Below are positions 22,201 through 36,017 of a stretch of DNA of 64,000 nucleotides, piece after piece. The notes under the pieces were generated by a model. That model was not told the DNA's origin. It made no database searches and saw only the letters and a list, made by a program, of their open reading frames with translations. The translations under genes were made by a program, and so were the position numbers. Source of the DNA: Selaginella tamariscina (Eukaryota; Streptophyta; Lycopodiopsida; Selaginellales; Selaginellaceae); NCBI GenBank assembly GCA_003024785.1, contig PUQB01000567.1, positions 100,013 through 164,012 of the forward strand. The letters run 5' to 3'. How positions within the stretch are numbered: position 1 is the first letter of the stretch; every line of letters starts with the position of its first letter.

Positions 22201-25200
22201 TCATTTTAACGTTCAAATCATAAGCTTATTAACTAGTTGTTATACTAGCGAATATAAACTTACAATCATATCAATTTATCGAAATGCTACAACTATAATA
22301 TAGACATGGTCTTAGTTTATATGAACCGAACTTCAGTTTTGAGATGGAAACATAATGTTATGGCTCAGAGATTAAGAGGAATCATGAACTAGTGTCTGGT
22401 TTATCTAACTGATTAATAAGATATCAACCTCCACATACATATTAACATAACACTGAAGTGTTATATCAATTCATGTTTCAATCATACCTTATAATTCAAT
22501 AGATGAATAAAATATCTAATTTAATACGTTAAACTAAGATACATTATCCATTTAAACACTTAGTAATTCACAAAGTACACAATGCTCTTTAAGCACCCTA
22601 TTAAGAAATGCCTTATTTCTTAACTAACTTGAAAATACGTTTCAAGTTATAACATTAAAGTAGTGCTTTTTAAAGTGTCGAACTCAGGTCTGCTTGAGTC
22701 CCTTTTTTTTTATGATTATGGCCACCTCTCATGTGATCATAACCAAGTTCCGATATTGAGCGCTCCAAACTCAATATTGAGGAGATATCATATTATACTT
22801 TGACGGGTCATTTATAATCAATCTTAAAAAGATTATCACAAATACTTCTAAAGTTTAGAATATAAATATTCAGCAAATGAGGTGATAGGAAACCTCATAT
22901 TTTCGTATCAGATATTGAACCATACGGTAGGAACTATGAACTATGATCATTAAGAAGAGACACCAACTTCTTGAGTTAATCACAAAGCTCGATATCGTAC
23001 TTTAAGGGTGGGTTAGGGCAACCCTAGGGTTAGGTCAACTAAACCAAACTCAAGGAACACATTCAAACCTTGAGATAGAACCGTTAACTAACCCAAGGAA
23101 TATAATCAAACCTTGAGTCAAGAATAGTTTTATTTTTCGATATTCCAAAAAAACTGAAGATACTTACTTTATAAGTTCTTGGAGTGCCCACATTTGCGAC
23201 CATGATGCAAAGTCAAGAAACCATCTTTGAATAATCGTATTCAACTAAAAAAAATGATGTTGATATTGAAAACCAATATCAACTTCTAATTCTCATCGAA
23301 TACCGACTCTCTGAGGAGGTACATGCACTTAAACCTCCAAAATGTATACCTGACTAGCTTCTGACTCATTTGACACCACCACACATAACTTATTAAACTT
23401 ACAAGTTTCCTTACTTAGTCAATAAGCAGAGTGGAGAATCCCAAATCATGCTCTTCTTAAGCAAGGAATCACCTTGTTAAGAGCTTATCCTCACATTACA
23501 AACAACGTTACAGATTTCAAGATTAAAGAGTTAACAATGAAAATGCACAAGTGTATGTTGAATGCCTTCACTATGCAGTAAACTGAAAATGTAAATGTAT
23601 GTTTCAACATTACTTTTTTGGTAGGTCATGCCATCTACCCTGAAACTGTACCGATAAGAAAGCGGAATCCTTAAACTGTATCCCAAATCTCTCTCATGAT
23701 CCATATGAGATATATTTAAATGAGTTAGCAAAGTTAGCTAACTTGAATACAGAGTGCGTGCTTACAACTAACTAAGTTTCATGTTATACTTTGTTCAAAT
23801 CAAGGGACTTGAATTTAGTAAACTATTCCACCTAATGTTACTTGTAACTAGCTCATCAAAATATTACAAATATGGACAATACTTTGATTACATTGGATCT
23901 TCAAACCCACTACTTATATATTCATCATATTAATATTCGACATTCCGTTGTATTACAAATTCACACTATAGTTGCTTCTAGAGTTACATTCTCGGAAACA
24001 TGCACTATAATGAGAGCTTATTTTACACTTTATGTCAAAATGTATGTTCTCTTATGTTTGAATATGCCCCTTCTCCCAAAGTCAAAGACGCACATTTAAC
24101 ATAAGCCTTTCCCCGTTTGAACACTATTGTTGGACCCGATATTGAATCTTGACCTAAGCCAAAACTCAATGGACATATATTTTCAAATCATGTGTTATCC
24201 CAAATTCAAACACCTTAAAGAAAAAGAAAAATTTTCAATAATGTGTAGACTTAGGATATCACAAGACCCACCTCACAAGACTTAGTTTGTAAGCCAGAAC
24301 AAACTAACATGCCATGTCTTGTAGAAGTATATGGTAAAGTAACCTAGACACCATAAGGTAAAAGTAACCTGGCATACAACTTGGAATTGCCTTCCAAGTG
24401 CTACCTTCAACATTGGAGTCCATAACCCACACCCACTTATTAAGTAGTGTACTTGAAGAGTTATAGATCTCAGGACCAACTCTCCACGCAGAATTCAGAC
24501 GTTAGCCGAAAGTGATAGAGTACTTCAAGAATTTAGAACTAACTAAACCCTAAAACACACTACACTTTAGGTAGTCCTACTGACCAGAGAATAGGCTCGA
24601 TACCAATTGTCAGAGTTTTAACCCAAAGGGCCAACACGTGGCAACACGTGGCTGCCAAGTGGCCATTCGCGTCATCACCCTGTGTGAGCAACGCTAAGTC
24701 TTCCAAGATAACCCTAAGAGTCTGACTCTAGGGCTCAATTAGGCAAAAGACTTAGAGTCCTACCCTAAGTCCCCTAGAATGACCATCCCTTGAACCCTAA
24801 AGGATAACCCGATAGACTTTAGGATCTTGTCCTAGTAGACCTAGACAGGCTCATGCCCTAACCCCACAAAGGAGATGTGTCTCACACATACCCCCGTGAC
24901 AGAGCCAAGGCATCGTCACTTACCCCTTGAGGAATCACTCATTCGGGAGTACAACCCCTCTAGGGCAACAAGGGGTACCCTAAACCACGACTAACCCCTA
25001 AGGGTTGAGAGGCCAAGTCATACCCTAAACCTAGGACTAATATTTAGTGAGGACACAAGTGTGCACCGTAGGCGAACACGAATGTTCTGCTAAGCAAACT
25101 TCCTAAGGCTAGGTTTGGATAACCTTAAGTATATGACCTTGCGAGTGCTTCACGAAAAGGCTCCTTGTCATAGTTTTTTACTATGACTCCCCTTTACTTG

Positions 25201-28181
25201 GACGTTGACTGTTGTTACCTACTGTACTATGTTGGCAAGCCCTAGATGTAGTGAGAAACAGCCCCGCTTAGTGCCTTAGGTGTTTAAGGGTAGTCCGGCC
25301 GGTTGCCCTTAGATATCGCGAGAAACTCTAAGCGAAGGTAGCACTTACCTTCTAGAAAACTCTTACCCTCGTTTTTCGTGTCCCAGTTGGGTTAATGGTT
25401 AGTTCCGGTGAGTTCGGCATGTCGGATATGCTTAGAAATACCCCTAGGTTTGACAGGTTAGGGTTTAGGGGTCGATGGATAACTCACCAAGTATGTTCCC
25501 TCTGAGAATGAGATTTCAGTGCTAGCCACTTATGTAAACAGGAAAACAGGGGGGGGGGGGCTCTGTCACATAAATAAGTAGTATATAGGAGTGAGGTTCC
25601 TGGGTTCATGACTGAGCTCGTTACTCTTCTCCCGGTGCAAGCTTTAGCTTGTGTCGTCAAGGCACAACCCTCTGTTGTTGCCGCCCTAACTTCCAGATGC
25701 CAGGGTACGTCCCACCTTCGGGGTAGCTTACCCTTAACGTTGGCGAATCCATGCCTGGGAGGTTTGTCAGAATGCACGTTCCAAGAGGCAGAGGTTGAGG
25801 CTTGTCTCCAGCCTCCTCCACGTCAAGCTAGGTGTAGCACTCACGGCCAAGCAAGGCACATTCGTGTTCTTGTCTAACTGTGAGGGTGGGATCTTGTTTG
25901 ACAGGTTCATGTTACTTTGGTTCCTGAGGGTTCTTTGAGGGGTTCTAGTCGGCATTTAGGAGCCACGTTTGTGGCACTTGCTGCAACTCTTGAATCTAAG
26001 GGCTATGGCATGATAGCCCACATCGGAGAAGGCAGTGTCACATGGAGATGTGACACTTGGCTAAACGTCACATGGTACAACGCTCGAGGCACGCCCTTTG
26101 GGGTTATGTCATGGGCTTGTCGCCAAGGGGTTGGATACTTTAACAAACAGACATGCTTGTGCTTGCACTAGGGTGCTAAGCCTTGGGCATCCGTGAATAG
26201 AAACTTTGATTATGCTTCTTCATATAATTAATTGTCATTCATACTTGTGATTATCCATAAACTTTATAATTGTATGCAAGGGAGGTTAGGTCTCATAACT
26301 AGGAGTGCTTTGGCACACTTGACTAGGGGAGTGTTTTCCTTAGAATTCAAGGGTTGAACAACCTAAACATGTTAGCAGGAGCCCTTTCGTGAGGCACTCG
26401 TAAGGTCATGTGCTTAGGGTTATCCTAAACCTAACCTTAGGGAGTTTGCTTAGCAAAAACACTTGTGTCCGCCTATGGCGCACACTCGTGTCCTCACTAA
26501 GTACTAGCCCTAGGTCTAGGGTATGACTTGGCCACTCAAACCCTTAGGGGTTAGTCGTGGTTCAGGGTACCCCTTGTCACCTTAAAGGGGTTGTACTCCC
26601 GGATGAGGGTGATTCCTCAAGGGGTAAGTGACAATGCCTTAGCTCTGTCCAGGGGTATGTGTGAAACACACGTCTCCTTGATGGGGTTAGGGCATGAGCA
26701 TGTCTAGGTCTTCTAGGGCAAGACCCTAAGTCAACTAGGGTTATCCCTCAAGGGTTTTGGGGGCAGACACTCTAGGGAGACTTAGGCTAAACCCTAAGTC
26801 AACTAGGGTTATCCCTCAAGGGTTCTGGGGTAGACATTCTAGGGAGACTTAGGCTAAACCCTAAGTCTCCTATCCACTTGGGCATTAGAGTCTAACCCTA
26901 GGGGTCGTTGGGGTTGTTCTGGGAAACTTAGTGTTGCTCACACATGGTGATGACGCCAAATGGCCACCTGGCAGCCACGTGTTGCCACGTGTTGGTCCTT
27001 TGGGTTAAAACTCTGACACTTCTACTGACAAGCTTAGGTTGTTCAACCCCTGGATTCCAAGGAGAACACTCCCCTAGCCAAGTGTGCCTAAGCACACCTA
27101 GTTACGAGACCTAACCTCCTTGAGCAAATGCCCAAGGCTTAGCACCCTAGCGCGAGCACAAGCATGCCTGTTTGTCAGAGTATCCAACCCCTTGGCGACA
27201 GCCTATGACACAACCCCAAAGGGCGTGCTTTCGGCGTTGTATCGTGTGACTTTTAGCCTAGTGTCACATCTCCATGTGACACTGCCTTCCCCGATGTGGG
27301 CTATCATGCCATAGCCCTTAGATTCAAGAGACGCACCAAGTGCCACAAACGTGGCTCCTAAATGCCAACTCTAGAACCCCCTAGTGAACCCTCATGAATT
27401 GGTACTATGAACCTGCCAAACAAGATCCCACACCCACAGTTGGTCAAGGACATGGATGTGCCTTGCTTGGCCATGAGTGCTACACCTAGCTTGACGTGGA
27501 GGAGGAGGCTGGAGACAAGCCTCAACCTCTGCCTCTTGGAACGTGCATCTCGACAAGACCTCCCAAGCATGGATTTGCCAACGTTAAGGGTAAGCTACCC
27601 CGAAGGTGGGACGTACCACTATCATCTGGAAGTTAGGGCAGCACAACAGAGGGTTGTGCCTTGATGACACAAGTTAGAGCTTGCACCGAGAGAAGAGTAA
27701 CGAGCTCAGTCATGAACCCAGGAACCGTCACTCCTATAACTACCTTTTTATGTGACAGAGCCCCCCCTATTTTCCTGTTTACATAAGTGGGCTAGCACTG
27801 AAATCTCATTCCTAAAGGGAACATACTTGGTGAGTTATCCATCGACCCCTAAACCCTAACTTGTCAAACCTAAGGTCCTAAACCCTAACTTGTCAAACCT
27901 AAGGGTATTTCTAAACATATCTGACATGCTAAACTCATCGGAATTAACCATTAACCCAACCGGGACACAGAAAATCAGAGTAAGAGTTTTCTAGAAGGTA
28001 AATTCTAGCTTCGCCTAGAGTTTCTTACAAATACCTAATGACACTTAGCCAGACCATCACCAATACCCAAGTGCACTAAGCGGGCCTGTTTCCTACTACA
28101 TCTAGAACTTATCAACATAGTACAATAGTTAACAACAGTCAACGTCTAAAGTAAAGGGGAGTCATAATAAAAACTATGACA
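19247..28181 (-). mobile_element. Large non-coding LTR element (LARD type) with nested solo LTR
   Basis: Fossil. LTRs of about 1.65 kb: 19,247-20,891, and 24,608-28,181 once the nested insertion at 25,166-27,018 is set aside. In plus orientation they begin TGTCAGAG and end CTATGACA. Target duplication TATAA at 19,242-19,246 and 28,182-28,186. Orientation is minus: read on that strand, TTGGTATCGAGCC (tRNA-primer-site-like) follows the right LTR, and a purine tract (AAAGGCGGGGAG) lies next to the left LTR. The internal 20,892-24,607 holds no recognisable gag or pol, only short chance frames, so it is a non-autonomous element that would have used another element's enzymes. The LTRs remain similar with scattered differences: middle-aged. 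Confidence 0.82.
25166..27018 (+). mobile_element. Solo LTR, same family, inserted in opposite orientation
   Basis: Fossil. An LTR in the opposite orientation to its host begins TGTCATAG and ends CTCTGACA. Five-base flanks (CTCCT at 25,161-25,165, CTTCT at 27,019-27,023) match the single CTTCT of the uninterrupted LTR at the other end of the element, so this is a target duplication with one difference. It contains a tandem duplication of about 68 bp around 26,720-26,880. No internal region, so LTR-LTR recombination removed it. Confidence 0.82.
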
Positions 28182-29279
28182 TATAATATCTTAGAAGAAA
28201 TTTAATCATAATATATAATTTAAAAATATATAAAAAGAATTTCAAACCTTATTAAAATATTATTTTATTAAATTAATACAGAGCAACTTAAAATTTAACT
28301 TGAAAACATTTTGGTCCTCCCTGTTAAATACTTTGTATTTCAACCGTGGTTATGCACTTCATGAATATTATAACATATTATTTGATTAGAGTAATGAAAT
28401 AAGCTCTATTATATGTATTTAAGTATATATTAAGCTGACAAATTTACGTAGAGACATGTGGATTGTGAATTCCATCGTGCATGAGAAATTTTCAAAACCC
28501 AACAGGCAATTATTTAAAACATGTATACGTGCGTATACTTGCATGTGGCTGTGAAGAGCAGCCAGTAGCAAGCCACTAGTACATTCTTTAACATTAATAA
28601 TATATATATATATATATATATAATATGTTGTGTCACTCTCTTCTATAGAAATCTCAATGTAAATTTTGAGTTGCTTTTCTTGCATTTAAATTAATATTTA
28701 TAAAATTTAAAATTAAATATTTATAACTAGGGAATCTATATATTCTATAGCTTATTTTAATTATGGTTCTTTTAAGAGATCTAACTTTATATTTTAAAAT
28801 TAATAAACAAAAGACTAAATAAAGACAACATTAATAAAAATATATATATTAGGGCAAAACAAAAATCACAGTTATATCAAATAACCAGCAGTAATATTTT
28901 ATTAATTGACTTTTAAATTTAAATATGTAATTTGTAATATGCCGATAGAATAATGTAATATTTAAATATATTGTTAATAATAAATTAAAATATATTTAAA
29001 AGTGTACACAATGTGAAATGTGTGTTTACGCATGTCTAATGTATTATATAATATATCAAATATAAAATAAAAAAATTTAAAATAAAAGTTAATTATATAT
29101 AATTTATAAATATAATATTTTTAAATTTAAAATTGTAGGTGAGAAAATACAATTTAATATATTAGTATATTTGCTAGTGAGAAGGAGACATAATTGATCC
29201 CAATATATATGTATACACACGACTTAAGTAATATAACATTTAATACATACATTTAAATTGGTTGACAATCTTATATTAA

Positions 29280-29590
29280 CATTTTAGAATAATAATTTAA
29301 AGGATTCAAACTTAATTTCATCATTATAATTTGTGATTTATATAATTTGTGCATGTTTATACAAACGTGTGAACCGGGCTGTATACACACATGAACAACA
29401 CTCGTTTTTAAGAATGAGACTTTACATTTGACTGGGATTCTAGAGAGATTGGAAATCTTTAGCTGGCTGCATAACCGGAAGCTGAACATGTAGATATTCA
29501 AAGCTAATTAAGAGTGTTATTATTATTGCTAATTAAATATGATTAGTTTTGTAATAATTTTATTAGATAAATAAAATATATTATTATTAT
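29280..29590 (+). repeat. Inverted-repeat arm, partner at 31,670-32,040
   Basis: Stretches such as GACTGGGATTCTA, ACAAACGTGTG and GCTAATTAAATATG occur here and, reverse complemented and in the same relative order, at 31,670-32,040. A short leading segment (ATTAACATTTTAGAA) recurs in direct orientation at about 31,473. Possibly two copies of a non-coding element. Confidence 0.5.
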
Positions 29591-31669
29591 TGTTCCTTAA
29601 AAAACCTAGCTAACATTGTTACATGCATATATAGGTATACAAGCTCTTCAAAGATATTGTATTTCAGAATTTAGAGATAAATAAAGAGTTGAATAAAATA
29701 TTAACTTAATCTTTTGGCATTTTGATTTTACTTTAAAATGTGCTTTTGCTGCAAAATATGATTTTGCAATAATGCATTATTATAACTTTGTACAAAATTA
29801 AAACTTGTTTATTTGAAGTTTCTAAGATATGTTACTATGGAGTAATTATGTTAATCTTAGTAGGATATCATGCACTTTCATTTTATTTGTTAATGATTTT
29901 ATAAGTTTAATATAAGTTAAATTATGCACAAACATATACTCAATTCTTTAGGATATGCTATTTAATGTCTTTATTAAATGTCTTTACAAACATAATTGAT
30001 GTGTAGACATGAATTATATAAATAAATGTATCTATCCATAAGTAACACAATAACCAAGTTTTAACAGTAAAATGGTAAGCATTTTCAATTTTTCCTTTAT
30101 TTTTAAAGTTGAAATGTAAATCATGAGTGTAAAAAATAACATATAAAGAAGACATGTCTAAAATGCCAAATTCATGCATTATGTTAAAAATATTATGATA
30201 ATTAATAATAATGAACTACATGTGACCATATAAACTTTCAAACTATGCTCAATATGATTATAAATAAGAACTTTAATTAGTACATTATCATATTCTCTCA
30301 CACACAAGCTATATTAATCTATATATAAATAGATAAATAAATAAATAAAGAGAGAGATCCTCCAACACCAAATAGGCATCTTTGAAATATGTGAAATGCA
30401 TGTATATCATAAGACAATGAAGTATTAAAATAGTTTTTATAAAAAGTCACACAACCATATATAGGTGTATGATGTAGTTTCAACCTAGTGTTTTTCCAGA
30501 AATGCACAAACATAGTCGTAAGTCCATATATCCTATATGTTCAAACGTAAATGTTAGCGCAAATAGGTTTAGGTTAATTTTCTAAATCATTTAATTCATA
30601 AATCCTTATGATCTAGTTAAGTAAGCAAAGCATTTATATATACTAACTGATTGGTCAATTGAATAATCAAATTTACAGAGTAAATGAAAGTATCTATAAT
30701 ATACATAAAAACCTAACTGGTATAAATTAAGATTTTAAATTAAATTATAAATAAACATGGATTATAATGTTAAAAGTTATAAACTCAGTTACTGGATGCA
30801 TCACTTATAACATGAACTCACTTATGTGTAATTATCCGACACAGACAACATAGTGGTTTAAACATATTTAGAATTTAATGTATTAATTAAACATGTATAT
30901 AATTTAAGTGTATGTTATCTATATCTTACATATCTATACATATATACATGCATACAAACACATATAAATTATAAACTTTTAACCTATATAATATTATGTT
31001 ATAAATTTCTAACCTACATATATGTATATTTAACTCTAACTTCTTTGTGCGCATATCATATACTCACACACACATAAACTAATTTATAAACAAACATATG
31101 TATATGTATTATAAAAATAAGTAAATGCACACTACTATAGGAAATGTATATATATTATTTAAGGTAGTAATATGTAAATCACTAACATGTACATATATAT
31201 ACGTGTGTACTAGAAAGCTATCATAACTTTATTAATAGATTTGTATATACATCTTGTACAACGAATTAATATAAAATATCTAATTGTGAACACCTGGTCG
31301 ATAGAGAAATGCACGTGGATTTTTCATTCACATGTCATTATAAATTATAACATGTCAGAACATAGATTATAAAAAATATTCAATATACAAAAGTTTCTAA
31401 CTTAAAATTTAAGTAAAATAAAATCCGTGCCTCGTATATATATGTGTGTGGAGGGGCGGGGGACAATCTTATATTAACATTTTAGAACAATAATTTAAAG
31501 GCATGGAAACGACGACACAAGCAAGCAGTATTAATTTTAATTTATTCTTCTTTTTCTAATGTTTAATGATTTAAAAGAACGTTAGTACAATGTTTTAAAA
31601 AATGGAACATGATAAGGAACATGTGTTATTCTATTTTCCTACGCTGATAAAAATATAACACATTTTATT

Positions 31670-32040
31670 TATTTTATTTATCTAATAAAAGGTATATTTA
31701 AGACCAGGTTATAAAAAACTAACCATATTTAATTAGCAATGATATTTAACTAACATAGTTAAGCAATCTCAATTGACAAGTCAAATAGTCTCACCAATTC
31801 CTCTGGGACGATTCAGTACTCAGATAACACACAGAAACCATAAACAACATTCTCAAACTCAATTAGCTTCAAATATTTGCATATTGAACTTATCCAACCC
31901 ACCTTCAAAACTTTATAGAATCCCAGTCAAATGCAAAGTCCTCATTTTTAAAGACGTGTGTGTAGTGTGTGTACACACGTTTGTATAAACATAACATTTA
32001 TAAAATCACAAATTATAATGGTGAAATAAAGAAAAAAACT
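31670..32040 (-). repeat. Inverted-repeat arm, partner at 29,280-29,590
   Basis: Reverse-complement counterpart of 29,280-29,590, with diverged spacing. No coding capacity. Confidence 0.5.
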
Positions 32041-32825
32041 TAAGTAGTTTAAATTGGGTTAAAAGGATGAATTAAGTTCTAATTTAAGAATAAATTTAAT
32101 AAGTTAAGAATATTAACTAGATTAATTAAGCCCATGTGTACTAATTGAATAAACTTATTAAAACCTCAATCAAAGTTACGTATTGAAATTTTAGGTAGTG
32201 AGTGTAAAATTTCTAAATTATTTAGTTAATATTAGTAATACTGACTTAGCATTAATATTAATCATCACTTTTCTCAATCATTGATAATAATTTATTAATT
32301 ATTAATGTGTTTTAATTACAAGTAACAAGGAGTAACTTCCGAACCTACAGATTGTTCTCCTTGTCAATTCTATTTGCAGAGACGGTTGGGATCGATTGAC
32401 GGACAAATGAACCATCCGGATGCAGAGTTTATTATTATAACATTATTTGTAATAGTGTCTAGTACCATATGCCCTGAGAACATTAGCTTGTCTTACATAC
32501 ATGTGTATGCATGATAAAGAGACGTCTATAAACAGGCTTATTAACAGTTTATAGTTTGTCGTCATCTAAAGTTTTCACATCTCACGTGGAAAGTCTCAAA
32601 GTAGCAATGTGGCTTGCATTTCGTATGACTTTTACAAAAAAGTCTTACATTGGCTTTTCAAGTGCATCTAACATTCCCGTGCTTTTTCGAGTTTACCAAG
32701 GGATATAATATATTTATCTATAGATATTATATTATATATATATATATAAATGCTTATAATAAATATTAGAAGCATTTTAATATTGTTGTGTTATATCTTT
32801 TGAAGATATTTGAGCAGGCACGGTA

Positions 32826-33814
32826 ATGGAAAGTAGCATCGTTTTCCCCGGTTTTATTCTTCATCCAGATGGTTCCTTCGATCGACAGCCACTCCCAACA
32901 ATTCCAGCAAATCCCGACTTCACTGATGGAGTAGCTTCTAAGGATGTCACAATTGACAAGGAGCTCAACTTATGGGCCAGAGTGTATATTCCCCAAACAA
33001 GTAAGTTCATCTTTGTTTCTTCCTTATTCTTCTTATAAATCTTATATATGCACAGATGCAAAACTTTTACCTGTTATGGTATACTACCATGGAGGTGACT
33101 TTGTGTTATTTAGTGCAGACTTCCCAGACTTCCACAAACTGGCAAGGAACCTCTGCAAGAAACTAAGTGCCGTTGTCGGTCAACTATCGGCTGGCGCCAG
33201 AGCATAGGCTTCCGGCAGCCTATGAAGACGGACTTGCGGCCGTGAAGTGGCTACAAGACGGGGCTTCTGAGTTCCGGGCGGATTTGTCGAGAGTTTTTCT
33301 CATCGGTGACAGTGCCGGTGGTAACCTTTCACACCACGTTGCTCTATACGTATGTATGTTTTCTTTATGTATTCTTAAGTAATGTTTGTTTGTCCAGGCG
33401 AAGAAAATGAACTCCAAACTCGCTGGTCAGATTCACATCCAACCATTCTTCTGTGGGGTTTCACGCACAAGCTCCGACTATAACGTCGGAGGCTTCCTCA
33501 CTAAGGAGATGGCCGATATCTTCTGGAGTTTGTCACTACCGGAGAATGCAGACAGGGACCATGGCTTCTGTAACGTGCCGGATCAGTTGGGTAAGTCTCC
33601 TTCGGGGTTGGATATACCCAGAACCCTTGTGGTTGTCGGAGAGAAGGATCTCTTGCTGGACAGGCAGATCGAATATGTGAACATGATTAGAGAGCTCGGG
33701 ATAGATGTTGAGCTTGTCAAGTATGAGAACGGGGACCATGCCTTCTATTTTGATTCAAAGTGCGAGGAGACTGTTAAGCTTCTAGATGATATATCTGCCT
33801 TTGTTAATAAGTAA
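32826..33814 (+). CDS. CXE/GID1-like carboxylesterase, nearly complete, one frameshift
   Basis: A plant class-I carboxylesterase of the alpha/beta hydrolase fold; such enzymes cleave esters or, in the GID1 branch, bind gibberellin. Exons 32,826-33,000, 33,056-33,349 and 33,398-33,814; introns of 55 and 48 nt with GTAAGT/CAG and GTATGT/CAG ends. Start is MESSIVFPGF. Visible parts: YYHGGDF (33,082-33,102) where HGGGF is usual, so the third Gly of the oxyanion loop is Asp; NYRLAPEHRLPAAYEDG; the GDSAGGN nucleophile elbow (33,304-33,324); EKDLLLDR with the likely catalytic Asp; DHAFYF with the His; stop after VNK. The exons sum to one base over a codon multiple: about two bases are missing near 33,175, in the region before VNYRLAPEH. 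Repaired length would be about 295 residues, short for the family (about 310-340). Either a young pseudogene or a sequencing error. Confidence 0.78.
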
Positions 33815-33965
33815 ATTGTCATTCCTTCCTTAATATGCTGGATATACATGTGTCCTGAATATTTCACTTTCTTCACTGTGCATGTGCAAGACGATTTCAT
33901 TAAATACATTCACAAGTCTGTGTGTATGTATGTCCACCTATAAATACATCTGTTGAGGACCTTAT

Positions 33966-35605
33966 TTAACATCGCAACATATATACATGATCAATGTATA
34001 AATGCAGATACCTTGTCCACAAGTTCAATGTTCTCCTCACACTTAACATCAAAAAATAGAAACCATGGTTTGCATTCTCATATCTTACAAGCTCCACCTC
34101 CTTTCCAAGCTCACGGAGAACCCCCACGTACTCAATCTGCCTGTCCAGCAGTGGATCTTCCCCTCCAACAATCACAAGAGTCCTCGGTAAAACGACGTCA
34201 CCACAATCCTGTACGTTACTGTAACCGTGGTCTCTATTCGCATCTTTTGGAAGAGCAATCTTCCATGCTGCATTGCATATTTTAAGAATTTCTGCACCAG
34301 CTGGTTTCAATTCAGAAGCTGTGTGTGAAACCCCGCCAAAGAATGGCTGGAGAACTGAAATATTATATATAATTAAGATATGCAAAGCTATTTTTTATAT
34401 AATTAAGATATGCATATGCACACTAAGCATCTATAGCTTTCTCGTGACATATTAATATTTAATTAATCTTAAGTTTTGTATTAAGCCAAAACATGAGCTA
34501 ATCCTTCACGTGAATTTCACATGTTCTTCCTATTAAGCGCCAAACGCTAAGTATGTATTAATCATGCATTTAATTTACTTAAACTAGTTTAATATATTGT
34601 TTACATGCTTTGCGCGAGCTTCTTTGAATATATATTGCTTGCATATCAAGAAACTCACGTTTAACTCATGCACATAATCGTTACATAACTTTTTATTCCA
34701 CTAATATTGCAAAACAATTTCTTGTTTATACGTGTAACTTACCCGAGAGTCTCATTTCCGAGTCTGTCTCCTCAGAAACTTTTACAGAGACGTGGTGTGC
34801 AAGGTTCCCGCCGGCACTGTCCCCCATGACAAATACCCTGGACATGTCCGCATGTAGCTCGGCAGCCACAGAATTCAGCCACTCCAGAGCTGCCCGTCCG
34901 TCTTCATAAGCTGCCGGAAGCGGGTGCTCCGGTGCCAGCCGGTAGTTAACCGACACAACAACGGCGTCTGCCTTCCCACATAACTTCCTTAAGAAAATGT
35001 CGTATTCGATAGTCTGCACTACATGTAATGAACCCGCAGACAATAACTGGTAGAAGCTTATCTCTCTCTCCTGATTGACACATTCCTCTTAGATATAATA
35101 TTTAATAGTGCCTCACATTTTGGTAAATACCGAAAATGACCCCAGTGATTTTGACATTAATGCTCTGATAATTAAAAAGTAAAAGACAAGATTGATCAGA
35201 TCCAACGGTTCAGATTAACTAATTTAATAAACAATGAAATTTCCTCTTCTTCTATGCGTAGATAAAAGTTTAAACAAATATTTTGGTACTATGATCTACT
35301 ACATAATTATTGTAAGCGCTGATAAACAACATATTATATGTCTTTTAAGCACACATACACACACAGGGATACAATTATACGGCTTTATTTGTTATAATCC
35401 GGGGATATGTCGCTAATTTCTATACATACATGTCTTGGGGTTGTACACTCTTAGTTAAGCTCCTTATCAACTGAGAAATCTTTAGAGGCAACCCCTTCAA
35501 CATAATTTGAATTTGCTGGAGCACTTGGGACTGGATGTCGAATATACAAGTCATTGGCATAAAGAGTCAGACCAAGTGTCTCCATATTATCTTCCATTTC
35601 ACTAC
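33966..35605 (-). pseudogene. CXE-like carboxylesterase, minus strand, decayed
   Basis: Three exon-like blocks in gene order on the minus strand. 35,605-35,455 has an N-terminal exon (EGVASKDFSVDKELN, like GVASKDVTIDKELN of the neighbour) that runs into a stop. 35,043-34,726 contains VNYRLAPEHPLPAAYEDG and GDSAGGNLAHHV. 34,360-33,966 contains LQPFFGGVSHTASE, NRDHGYSNV, VGGEDPLLDRQIEY and NANHGFYF. The HGGG segment expected before the second block is missing, and the C-terminal end diverges. The 340-bp gap 34,386-34,725 would be an unusually long intron for this locus. Tail-to-tail with the plus-strand copy, about 150 bp apart. Confidence 0.72.
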
Positions 35606-35609
35606 TGCA

Positions 35610-36017
35610 CAAGGAGTAAACAAACAATTTATTAAGGGATTTTTCTACTATGATAATAAAATTTTAGTGATGACGTTTTAGAAACGTCATTAAGATGTTT
35701 TAAATAAGAACCTGTTATTACGATGAGAAAAACTAAAGCATATTTTTATTAATGTATTAAACCACTAGTTCAAACTATTGTTTTAAAAGAAAGAATTGTA
35801 TCAACAAATACTTTAGTCATTTAATTTTTGCTTTAGACATAAGTGGGAAACTTAATTTGTGGTGGACAATATTAATATATCTCAATGATATACTTTATTG
35901 GAAATACCAATAAACTTTATTTAAAAAGTGTTAATATCAGAGTGACATTCCATTTTTGCTTAAATATTAATGATATAGTATATGTTTAGGATATAACTTA
36001 ATTAGTGAATTTAATTT
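35610..36017. other. AT-rich spacer
   Basis: No gene or element seen between the CXE pseudogene and the LTR element. Confidence 0.6.

Larger units (their letters stand above)
28182..32780. other. AT-rich gene-poor stretch
   Basis: About 4.6 kb of AT-rich DNA with short microsatellites ((TA)n at about 28,599-28,622 and 32,735; TAAA-type at about 30,330). No gene seen. Two segments, 29,280-29,590 and 31,670-32,040, are related in inverted orientation. Confidence 0.6.

Noticed and set aside
24282-24479. Small minus-strand frame in the LARD internal region as a gag remnant
   Set aside because: No CCHC knuckle, protease or other retroelement motif; length is within chance for this sequence.
26720-26900. 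CCCTAA/TTAGGG-like strings as interstitial telomere repeats
   Set aside because: They are irregular, part of the LARD-type LTR sequence, and not tandem 7-mers.
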